This document shows positions 18,565-26,312 of a stretch of 64,000 nt of DNA, piece by piece (positions within the stretch are counted from its first letter, which is position 1; the number at the start of each line of letters is the position of its first letter). The DNA is from Bacteroidales bacterium (GTDB lineage: Bacteria > Bacteroidota > Bacteroidia > Bacteroidales > JAQUTK01). The translations under genes were made by a program, and so were the position numbers. The notes beneath the pieces are model-generated. The model did no database searches, was not told the DNA's origin, and saw only the letters and a list, made by a program, of their open reading frames with translations. The stretch covers positions 41,233 through 105,232 of the forward strand of contig JAQUTK010000008.1 in assembly GCA_028709785.1 (NCBI GenBank), written 5' to 3'.

Positions 18565-20505
18565 ATGAAAATTCAATTCAACATGAATAAATCTCTCTCT
18601 CTGCGGATTGCGGTGTACGTCTTATCTTTTTGTATGCTTCTGTTTCTGTTGGTCTTATTGGTCTTTTTCTTCTTCTCGAGAAAACAAATAGAAGAGATGA
18701 CTCTTAAGAACGCCGAAATCATCACAAGCAAAAGTGCCATGGATGTGGAACGAACAATTCTACCAATCATCCGGGTGGCTCAAAACTATAAATGGATCCT
18801 GGAGAATAAGCAACAGAGCAGCGCCGAATTGTATGAGATGACCAGACAGGTGGTCGAAAATAATCCGGATGTTATTGGTTCTGCCATTGCTTTTGAGCCA
18901 AACTTCTTCGAAAAGGAAGGTCTGTATTTCTCACCCTATTCTTATCGTGAAAATGATTCAATCAAGTCCATGCAATTAGGGAATGCATCGTATGACTACT
19001 TTTACATGGACTGGTATCAGATCCCTGTAGCGACCGGAAAGAGTGGCTGGAGCGAGCCCTATCACGACACTGGTGGAGGTAATTCACTGATGACTACCTA
19101 CTCAGTACCTTTCTACAAGAATGTAAACAATGAAAAGAAAATCGCGGGAGTCATCACCTTTGATCTCTCTCTGAACAAGTTCACGGATTCGGTCTCTTCT
19201 CTGAAAATTCTGGAGACAGGATATGCAACTGTATTATCCGCAAACGGGACTTTCGTTACACACCCGAAAAAAGAGCTGATCATGAATCAGACAATCTTCA
19301 GCTATGCCTCCGAAATAAATAATCCGGAATTGCGGGAGATAGGAAGAATAATACAAAAGGAGAACAGCGGCTATGTATCCAGCACCTTAAACGGAGTGGA
19401 ACGAATGCTTTATTTCAAGAAATTATCATCCAGCAACTGGTCCATCGCAGTCGTCTTCCCAAAATCAGAGATGTATTTGCCACTCCATAAAATATCCATC
19501 ATTCTGATTGTGCTTGTTTGTATTGGTTTGCTATTGCTTGCGGTTATTGTATCCAAAATCATCTCCCGACAAATCATTCCTCTCCGGCACTTTGCCGGTT
19601 CAGCGCGTGAAATCGCCAAAGGTAACTTCAGTAATCAACTGCCTTTGATTAAGAGGAACGATGAATTGAAAGACCTGCATAACTCCTTTGAATATATGCA
19701 GAGAAAGCTCACACAGTATATCGAAGATCTCAAACAAACGGCAATCGCAAAAGAAAAGATAGAAAGCGAACTGAGAATTGCCCGTGAGATACAGATGGGC
19801 ATGATTCCAAAGATATTTCCTCCGTTCCCCAATCTGATCGAAATTGATCTTTATGCCACACTTCATCCGGCCAAAGAGGTGGGCGGCGATTTGTATGACT
19901 TTTTCATGCTTGACGAAAATCACATTTGCTTTGCAATCGGTGACGTATCGGGCAAAGGGGTTCCGGCATCCCTGTTCATGGCAGTCACAAGAACACTGCT
20001 TCGTTCGGTAGCTCCCGATCAGATGACAACCCGTGGCATTGTCAATTCGCTCAACAAGTCTCTCTCCACAAACAACGACTCAAACATGTTTGTAACCTTC
20101 TTTTTAGGTATCATCGAACTGAACACCGGAATCATGACCTATACGAATGCCGGACACAATCCTCCGGTATTGATCCACCCGAATGGAGAAGTCAAGGCCT
20201 TCGAAATGACAAAAGATATCCCTGTGGGTGTCTTTGAAACCTTCGAATATGAAGAAAAGACTCTCCGGCTCTCAGACAACGACAAGCTGTTTCTCTATAC
20301 CGATGGAGTTACTGAAGCAGAGAACAAAGAGGAAGAGTTTTATTCAGAAAAGAGACTTATCACCATGCTTTCGAAAAACTACAGTCTTACTCCAAAGGAT
20401 CTGATCAGTGTCGTTTCCGGCGATGTGGCACTGCATGTAAATGAAAACGAACAATCGGATGATATCACCATGTTATCGATCGTGTACTATGGAAGCAAAA
20501 GGTAA
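18565..20505 (+). CDS. Membrane Cache-HAMP-PP2C (SpoIIE/RsbU-type) serine phosphatase
   Basis: A 646-residue sensor phosphatase. A membrane helix lies at about 15-37, then a periplasmic Cache-type sensor domain (about 40-300), a second helix (about 308-330), a HAMP linker (about 332-385), a short coiled coil, and a C-terminal PP2C/SpoIIE domain (about 410-640). Metal-binding motifs are GGDLYDFF, IGDVSGKGVPASL, FLYTDGVTEA and QSDDITML. Enzymes of this type dephosphorylate a STAS anti-sigma antagonist. Both partners follow: the next gene overlaps by 17 bases and encodes a HATPase, then a STAS protein. Met7 (18583) is an alternative start. Confidence 0.92.
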   Translation: MKIQFNMNKSLSLRIAVYVLSFCMLLFLLVLLVFFFFSRKQIEEMTLKNAEIITSKSAMDVERTILPIIRVAQNYKWILENKQQSSAELYEMTRQVVENNPDVIGSAIAFEPNFFEKEGLYFSPYSYRENDSIKSMQLGNASYDYFYMDWYQIPVATGKSGWSEPYHDTGGGNSLMTTYSVPFYKNVNNEKKIAGVITFDLSLNKFTDSVSSLKILETGYATVLSANGTFVTHPKKELIMNQTIFSYASEINNPELREIGRIIQKENSGYVSSTLNGVERMLYFKKLSSSNWSIAVVFPKSEMYLPLHKISIILIVLVCIGLLLLAVIVSKIISRQIIPLRHFAGSAREIAKGNFSNQLPLIKRNDELKDLHNSFEYMQRKLTQYIEDLKQTAIAKEKIESELRIAREIQMGMIPKIFPPFPNLIEIDLYATLHPAKEVGGDLYDFFMLDENHICFAIGDVSGKGVPASLFMAVTRTLLRSVAPDQMTTRGIVNSLNKSLSTNNDSNMFVTFFLGIIELNTGIMTYTNAGHNPPVLIHPNGEVKAFEMTKDIPVGVFETFEYEEKTLRLSDNDKLFLYTDGVTEAENKEEEFYSEKRLITMLSKNYSLTPKDLISVVSGDVALHVNENEQSDDITMLSIVYYGSKR

Positions 20506-20911
20506 AATTCAATTCGTACTGGACAACAAAGTCGACGAACTTTCACTTCTATCGGCAAAGGTGGAAACAATGGCCGATTTGTGGGATTTTTCCGACTCGC
20601 AAACAATGAATCTGAATCTTGTGTTGGAAGAGGCTATATCCAACATATTGTTTTATGCTTTCGATGATGACAGCGAACAGAAGATCTATCTCATCCTTGA
20701 ATACGACGATGAAACGCTCTCTGTCGAAATTATGGATTCCGGCAAACCGTTTGACCCGACCCGCCAAGGACCACCGGATATTACTCTTCCTGCGGAAGAA
20801 CGTTCGATTGGTGGACTGGGTATCTTTTTAATTAACAAGCTCATGGATCATGTAGAATATTGTAGAAAAGAGAATATGAATATGCTAACGCTTAAAAAGA
20901 GAATAAAATGA
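20489..20911 (+). CDS. RsbW-like serine kinase / anti-sigma factor (HATPase_c)
   Basis: A 140-residue protein from the ATG at 20489, which overlaps the phosphatase stop; the frame extends upstream to 20441, but that would run deep into the phosphatase gene. N-box NLVLEEAISNILFYAF, G1-like MDSGKPFDP and G2-like GGLGIFLINKLMDHV define the GHKL ATP site of RsbW/SpoIIAB kinases. Such proteins bind a sigma factor (or another target) and phosphorylate their STAS antagonist on Ser. The antagonist gene overlaps by four bases (ATGA). No sigma factor gene is nearby. Confidence 0.9.
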   Translation: MEAKGKIQFVLDNKVDELSLLSAKVETMADLWDFSDSQTMNLNLVLEEAISNILFYAFDDDSEQKIYLILEYDDETLSVEIMDSGKPFDPTRQGPPDITLPAEERSIGGLGIFLINKLMDHVEYCRKENMNMLTLKKRIK

Positions 20912-21240
20912 ATATATCATTTGAGACAAAATCCAACTTCACCGTCATACATCTCACGGGAAGAATAGATGTAACAAATTCCAATGACTTAGAGACAGAA
21001 CTAATCCGGTTATTTGAAGATGACAGATATAATTTACTCATCAATTGCGCCGAATTAAACTACATCAGCAGTTCTGGTTTGCGGGTCTTCCTACTGGCTC
21101 AGAAAAAAGTCATGGCAGCACAGGGAGATCTGATCATCTGCTCTCTGCAACCGATGATCAGAGAAATCTTTGACATTTCCGGACTATCCACCATTTTCAA
21201 AATCTGTAAGTCAGAAGAAGAGGCTCTTCAGAAAATATAG
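20908..21240 (+). CDS. STAS-domain anti-sigma factor antagonist
   Basis: A 110-residue single STAS domain of the SpoIIAA/RsbV family. The conserved phospho-acceptor motif is NYISSSGLRVFL, with Ser55/Ser56 as the likely site. It is translationally coupled to the RsbW-like kinase (ATGA overlap) and near the PP2C phosphatase, so the three form a full partner-switching cycle: kinase phosphorylates, phosphatase restores. The end target cannot be read here; the linked ABC transporter genes are candidates as well as an unlinked sigma factor. Confidence 0.92.
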   Translation: MNISFETKSNFTVIHLTGRIDVTNSNDLETELIRLFEDDRYNLLINCAELNYISSSGLRVFLLAQKKVMAAQGDLIICSLQPMIREIFDISGLSTIFKICKSEEEALQKI

Positions 21241-21279
21241 TAACAGTTGGACAAACCTTAAAGATTCAAAGAAATAACC

Positions 21280-23211
21280 ATGAAAATACGGAAGTTAATC
21301 AACGGATTCCTTGCGCTCGGACTTGCCGGTGCACTATTGTTGTTGTCAGATCTTGAAAACCGCGTGCGCTCTCAGGATGCTAAAGAGGAGTCGAAAGAGG
21401 AAGGTGGACTGCATGCTGTAAAAGGACGTACCTACAAAATCGGAATGACATACTTTGCTCCGGATGCCACGATGGAGGCCGGATTAGTCGGCTTGTGGGA
21501 CGGATTGAAAGAGTTGGGATTTGTCGAAGACAGCAATCTGACGGTCATCCGGCAACATGCCAACGGCGAAATGGCAAACCTGCAACCGATCCATCTGAAC
21601 ATGGACAATGAAGATATTGATCTTATTCTGATCAATACGACTCCTGCCATCACTGCAGCCGTATCTACGGTCAAAAAACATCCAATGGTATTCACTATGA
21701 CCTATACGCCACTGGAAGCCGGTGCCGGAAAAAGCTATACGGATCATCTTCCCAACATTACCGGAGTCGGCTCCTTCCCTCCTGTGGAAAAGACATTTGA
21801 CTTCATCCGCGATGTTTTTCCCAATGTAAAGCGCATCGGCACAGTGTATAACTCTTCGGAGATCAACTCAGTGAAGGTGGTTGAAAAAGCCCGTGAATAC
21901 ATCAAAGATAAAGGAATCACACTGATTGAAAACACCGTAGTAAACACGTCTGAAGTATATCAGGCAACCTATGCGCTTTGTCTTAAGAACATTGATGTAG
22001 TGTGGGTCACCGGCGATAACACCGCCTTGCAGTCCATGCCCGGTATTGTAAAAGTGTGCAGGGATAATAAGATACCTCTTATCCTTAATGATGTGGATTA
22101 TGTACAGCAGGGCGCTCTGGCCGCCGTGGGTATCGGATGGTATGCGACAGGAAAACATACCGCACCCTTTGTGGCTAAGGTTCTGAATGGAGAGAGTCCG
22201 GCAAACATTGATATCGAAAACTATGTGGAAGAGGATATCACACTCAATCAGGAAGTAGCCAAAACGCTTGGTATTACGTTTCCTGAGAAATACACCCTCA
22301 TGAAAAAGAAGAAAGCAAAAAGAGAACAACCTCTGAAACTCTGCCTGATTCACTACGTGGATAGTCCGAATTCTGAGAATGTGGAAAAGGGAGTCCGCGA
22401 CGAACTGAAGCGACAGGGAATGATGGAAGGAACTGATTTCACGATGAAGACATTCAATGCGCAAGGAGACAATGCAACGCTCAACAGCATCACCGAGTCT
22501 GTGGCTGGAGAAAAGTGGGACCTTATTTTTGCCTCTTCTACTCCTACCATACAGTCTCTGGCAAAAAAGATAAAGAATATACCGATTGTTTTTTCCAATG
22601 TGGGTGATCCTGTCAAAGCTGGACTTGGTAACTCATTTACCGATCATTTGCCCAATATGACGGGTGTATCCACCATGAGTGATTTTGACGGATTAGTCAA
22701 CCTGGTGATTGAATCTGTACCCGGTGTCAAAACCATCGGAACGGTCTTCACTCCCAACGAAGTAAACTCTGTCTCCTACAAAGACGAACTGAACAAAGCG
22801 GCGGTCAAACGGGGACTCAAACTCATTGCCGCGCCTGCCGGATCAGCGACTGAAGTATCCGACGCCTCGTTATCGCTTGTCAGCAACCGGATCGATGCCT
22901 TTACCCAGATTTCAGACAACCTGACGGCAAGCAGCGGTTCGTCGATCATAAAAGCTGCATACGATGCCAAGATCCCCTACTTTGGTTTTATCACCGAACA
23001 GATCAAGTCGGGTGCGATCGCCGTTCTCGCCCGCGACTATTACGTCGCCGGAGTAGATGCCGGCAAACAGGCCATGCTGATCTTCGACGGACAATCGCCC
23101 AAGGATATTCCATACCAATATGTATCCAAAACTTCTTATAGTGTCAATGCAGATGCCATGAAATACTTTGGAGTCAAGGTACCGAAGAAATATATCGATC
23201 AATCTAATTAA
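21280..23211 (+). CDS. Tandemly duplicated ABC substrate-binding protein (TrpX-like, PF04392 family)
   Basis: A 643-residue protein with an N-terminal signal or anchor (about residues 8-23) and two homologous periplasmic-binding domains, about 45-335 and 350-640. Both halves keep the same order: an opening strand, a motif of the form ANGEMANL/AQGDNATL, TPAI/TPTI, SYTDHLPNITGV and SFTDHLPNMTGV, then RIGTVYNSSEINS and TIGTVFTPNEVNS. The family (ABC_sub_bind) usually has one copy and works with TrpY/TrpZ-like permease and ATPase in uptake of tryptophan/tyrosine or other ligands; those two genes follow. The fused duplication suggests two ligands or a fixed dimer. Confidence 0.9.
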   Translation: MKIRKLINGFLALGLAGALLLLSDLENRVRSQDAKEESKEEGGLHAVKGRTYKIGMTYFAPDATMEAGLVGLWDGLKELGFVEDSNLTVIRQHANGEMANLQPIHLNMDNEDIDLILINTTPAITAAVSTVKKHPMVFTMTYTPLEAGAGKSYTDHLPNITGVGSFPPVEKTFDFIRDVFPNVKRIGTVYNSSEINSVKVVEKAREYIKDKGITLIENTVVNTSEVYQATYALCLKNIDVVWVTGDNTALQSMPGIVKVCRDNKIPLILNDVDYVQQGALAAVGIGWYATGKHTAPFVAKVLNGESPANIDIENYVEEDITLNQEVAKTLGITFPEKYTLMKKKKAKREQPLKLCLIHYVDSPNSENVEKGVRDELKRQGMMEGTDFTMKTFNAQGDNATLNSITESVAGEKWDLIFASSTPTIQSLAKKIKNIPIVFSNVGDPVKAGLGNSFTDHLPNMTGVSTMSDFDGLVNLVIESVPGVKTIGTVFTPNEVNSVSYKDELNKAAVKRGLKLIAAPAGSATEVSDASLSLVSNRIDAFTQISDNLTASSGSSIIKAAYDAKIPYFGFITEQIKSGAIAVLARDYYVAGVDAGKQAMLIFDGQSPKDIPYQYVSKTSYSVNADAMKYFGVKVPKKYIDQSN

Positions 23212-23223
23212 TATGCTTCATAC

Positions 23224-24462
23224 ATGAACAACCTTGAATTTATAGTAGAATACAACAACGAAGAGACTGTCTTGAAATGCTCCGGCAGACTGGATGCAAA
23301 CCGGGCAGGATATCTGAACGAATATATCGACAAACTGGTGCGGGAAGGACACTATCTGATTGCGCTTGACATGACAGGTATCGAGTATCTGAGTTCCGCC
23401 GGAATCCGTTCATTGATCACGCAGAGCAAGAATCTGCAAGCTGTGAGCGGTTGTTTTTATATCTCAGCCATGTCTGACAACGTACACGAGGTATTGAAAC
23501 TCGTGGGAATGGCCGAGATGCTAAGTAAGCGCAACAACAAAGTGGAAGCCAAAACGAAACCGGAGGATTCGTGCTGTGGTCATGACGCTCATGGTTTTTC
23601 TTTTTATGATGCGCCACTCAACGACAAGGCAAGCATGGAGATCACCTTGTACGGCAAACCCGAAAAGGTGATGCGTTCTGATTTCAAGGCAGAAGATGCC
23701 CGCCTGTTTCAGTCTGAAGAACAATCCTTTTCCATTGGTCTGGGAAGCATCGGTGAGTCGTATGAAGAATGTAAGGAACGCTTTGGCGAATATCTTGTAG
23801 CAGGAAAGAATATGGCTTATATACCCGGCGATGGATCGCAAAAGCCGGACTATATTGTCAGCAGCGGATTACTGATCGGCAAACTGACCGAGCTGTATGG
23901 AATGCATTTTAAAGGAGATTTTTCACACATGCTCCACTTTGAACGTAAAGGTGCGATGAGTGGTATTGGAGTGAGTCAACTTGCAGATTGTATCGCTCAA
24001 CTGACCGGATACGACCAGTATGTGCTTGTGATGATTGCGGAAAGCGACGGACTTACCGGTACCTCGCTGAATGTATCTCCCGTTGATGGAGCCCGGATCT
24101 TCACCTATCCCGAAGTAATCGAGGCTGTTCGTTTTACTACAGAGCCGGTACACGAGAAAATGCAGACTCTTTCCATCGGGTATATTACGAAAAAGAGTGA
24201 GGCTGCAGCCGACTCCTTTGTCCGTTCTCTGACACCCGGCTCCTCTATAAAAGGTCACATTCATACCGCGGTATTCCCCTACATGCCTGTGAATAAAAAC
24301 AGCATTGATCTGTATCAAACGATAGACGCGATGTTCAATACCAGTCTGATGGATCTTTTACATCTGACCAATGACTCGCGGGAGATAAAAGGTATCGGAG
24401 AGAGCCATTTTATTCAGGGATTTTGCTGGGTGGCTCCGGTTCATTCCATTCAAAAAATATAA
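23224..24462 (+). CDS. STAS domain protein with unrecognised C-terminal domain
   Basis: A 412-residue protein. Residues 1-100 form a STAS domain with IEYLSSAGIRSLI (Ser57/Ser58), the phospho-acceptor site of anti-sigma antagonists. Residues 135-412 form a separate domain I cannot name; visible features are SFSIGLGSIGESYEEC, NMAYIPGDGSQKPDY, DQYVLVMIAESDGL and GSSIKGHIHTAVFPYMPVN. A CxHDAHG-like linker (CCGHDAHG) at about 118-125 could bind metal. It sits between the binding protein and the permease, so it may pass the phospho-state of the upstream kinase to the transporter (inference). Confidence 0.8.
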   Translation: MNNLEFIVEYNNEETVLKCSGRLDANRAGYLNEYIDKLVREGHYLIALDMTGIEYLSSAGIRSLITQSKNLQAVSGCFYISAMSDNVHEVLKLVGMAEMLSKRNNKVEAKTKPEDSCCGHDAHGFSFYDAPLNDKASMEITLYGKPEKVMRSDFKAEDARLFQSEEQSFSIGLGSIGESYEECKERFGEYLVAGKNMAYIPGDGSQKPDYIVSSGLLIGKLTELYGMHFKGDFSHMLHFERKGAMSGIGVSQLADCIAQLTGYDQYVLVMIAESDGLTGTSLNVSPVDGARIFTYPEVIEAVRFTTEPVHEKMQTLSIGYITKKSEAAADSFVRSLTPGSSIKGHIHTAVFPYMPVNKNSIDLYQTIDAMFNTSLMDLLHLTNDSREIKGIGESHFIQGFCWVAPVHSIQKI

Positions 24463-24480
24463 CACAAAACAGATAATCAC

Positions 24481-25419
24481 ATGTCATTACTTATCGGATC
24501 TATTACCATAGGACTGATCCTGGCACTGCTGGCGCTGGGTATATTCATCAGTTTCCGAATTTTCAACTTTCCGGATATGACCGCAGAGGGTTCCTTCACC
24601 TGTGGTGCGGCTACAGGAGCCTCACTGATCGTTGCCGGAATGAATCCTTTGCTCGCCTGTCTGATCGCTTTTATTGTCGGCATGCTTGCCGGAGCAACGA
24701 CCGGAGTGATCCACACCCATTTCAAGATCAATCCTTTGCTTGCAGGTATTCTGGTCATGACCGCTTTATACTCAGTCAACCTCCACATCATGGGAAAGAG
24801 TAACATGCCTCTTTTGAACGAAACGACAGTCTTTTCCTGGATTGAACGCTTCTCCTCCTCTGTCTCCGGTCCGGATGCAGTAAGCAATCTGCTGGGATGG
24901 GAAGTCAACACAAGAAACCTCTGGGTTCTCCTCTTCTGTGTATTATCTGTCGCAGCATTCAGTTTTATTCTCTTCTGGTTTTTCCGGACAAACATCGGCA
25001 CTGCGATGCGTGCTACCGGCAACAACGACCAGATGATCCGTGCACTTGGAGTAAACACGAAAGTGATGATTATCATTGGCACCGCCCTCTCTAACGGATT
25101 TGTCGCACTTGCAGGCGCTCTGCTCGCTCAATATCAGGGATTTGCCGACGTACAGATGGGTATTGGTATGATGGTATGGGGACTGGCAAGTGTCATCATC
25201 GGTGAGGCAATCATCAATGATAACAGTCTGGGAGCAGTGATCCTCGGAGCAGTCATCGGTTCGGTGTTGTTCCGTTTGCTGGTTGCCATCGCACTGCGGT
25301 GGGGACTGAATCCAAACGATCTGAAAATAATTACGGCACTGTTCGTTTTTGTCGCTCTGATCCTTCCGACATTGATGTCCAACAGAAAACCAACCTATAA
25401 ACGCAAAGTCAATGCTTAA
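24481..25419 (+). CDS. ABC transporter permease (TrpY-like, BPD_transp_2 family)
   Basis: A 312-residue integral membrane protein with about eight hydrophobic segments from residue 4 to 300. The N-terminal LLALGIFISFRIFNFPDMTAEGSFTCGAA and the later GFADVQMGIGMMVWGLASVIIGEAI are typical of the TrpY-like branch of LivH/RbsC-type permeases that pair with ABC_sub_bind proteins. It reads straight into its ATPase gene (8-base overlap). Substrate likely an aromatic amino acid or related small molecule, by family only. Confidence 0.9.
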   Translation: MSLLIGSITIGLILALLALGIFISFRIFNFPDMTAEGSFTCGAATGASLIVAGMNPLLACLIAFIVGMLAGATTGVIHTHFKINPLLAGILVMTALYSVNLHIMGKSNMPLLNETTVFSWIERFSSSVSGPDAVSNLLGWEVNTRNLWVLLFCVLSVAAFSFILFWFFRTNIGTAMRATGNNDQMIRALGVNTKVMIIIGTALSNGFVALAGALLAQYQGFADVQMGIGMMVWGLASVIIGEAIINDNSLGAVILGAVIGSVLFRLLVAIALRWGLNPNDLKIITALFVFVALILPTLMSNRKPTYKRKVNA

Positions 25420-26224
25420 GATAGATAACATACAGAAAACGTTCAACGTCGGAACGGTGAACGAAGTCAAAGCACTTGAGAATATTAGTATTGAAGTGGA
25501 AGAGAGCAGCTGGGTATGTGTGCTTGGTACAAATGGCTCAGGAAAATCCACCATCCTGAATGCTATTGCCGGAAGCTTTCCGATAGATGAAGGTACCATC
25601 ACACTCAATGGAGTAGATATTACCAAATGGAGTGAAAACAACCGTGCGAAATATATCGGAAGGGTCTTTCAGAACCCCTTCAGCGGCACAGCTCCGGGAA
25701 TGTCTATTCAGGAGAATCTCGCTCTCGCACTGAAGCGTGGAAAAAGAAGGGGACTGGGTTGGGGACTTCCCTCCTCACTCATCGCTGATCTGAAGAAGAT
25801 AGTTGCTCCTCTTAATATGGGGTTGGAAGAGAGACTGGACAGTCCGATAGGCAAACTCTCGGGTGGTCAGCGTCAGGCGCTCACCGTACTGATGGCCACC
25901 GCTGTCAAACCGCAGTTACTCCTCCTCGACGAGCACACCGCGGCCCTTGATCCGAAGACCGCCGCAAAAGTAATCGAACTGACCCAGCAGATTGTCAATA
26001 GAGACAAACTGACCACACTCATGGTCACACACTCGATGCAACAGGCAGTCAGTCTCGGAGACCGTATCATCATGATGCATCACGGAAAAGTAGCGTACGA
26101 CTTTAAGGGAGAAGAGAAAAAACGATTGAAAGTAAATGATCTGCTAAGTCTCTTTGATGAGATCCGCCGGAAAGACATGATTGATCCGGCCGTTGCAAAG
26201 TTACTTCAGGAGTATTACGTATAA
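25412..26224 (+). CDS. ABC transporter ATP-binding protein (TrpZ-like)
   Basis: A 270-residue ABC ATPase: Walker A GTNGSGKST, Q-loop VFQNPF, signature LSGGQRQAL, Walker B LLLLDEHTAALDP, switch His in VTHSM. DEHTAALDP, with His in place of the common Pro, is typical of the TrpZ-like ATPases linked to ABC_sub_bind proteins. It overlaps the permease gene by eight bases and is the last gene of the block, followed by a strong terminator at 26245-26286. Confidence 0.92.
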   Translation: MLKIDNIQKTFNVGTVNEVKALENISIEVEESSWVCVLGTNGSGKSTILNAIAGSFPIDEGTITLNGVDITKWSENNRAKYIGRVFQNPFSGTAPGMSIQENLALALKRGKRRGLGWGLPSSLIADLKKIVAPLNMGLEERLDSPIGKLSGGQRQALTVLMATAVKPQLLLLDEHTAALDPKTAAKVIELTQQIVNRDKLTTLMVTHSMQQAVSLGDRIIMMHHGKVAYDFKGEEKKRLKVNDLLSLFDEIRRKDMIDPAVAKLLQEYYV

Positions 26225-26244
26225 GAACGATTAGAAAAGGGAAA

Positions 26245-26286
26245 CCGGAAGGACCTCGCGTTGCAAACGAGATTCTTCCGGCTTTT
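26245..26286 (+). terminator. Rho-independent terminator ending the partner-switching/ABC block
   Basis: CCGGAAG (26245-26251) pairs with CTTCCGG (26275-26281), and CTCG (26255-26258) with CGAG (26268-26271); TTTT follows at 26283-26286. Confidence 0.85.
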
Positions 26287-26312
26287 CGCATTTACAAAAC
26301 CAGGAAGGAATT

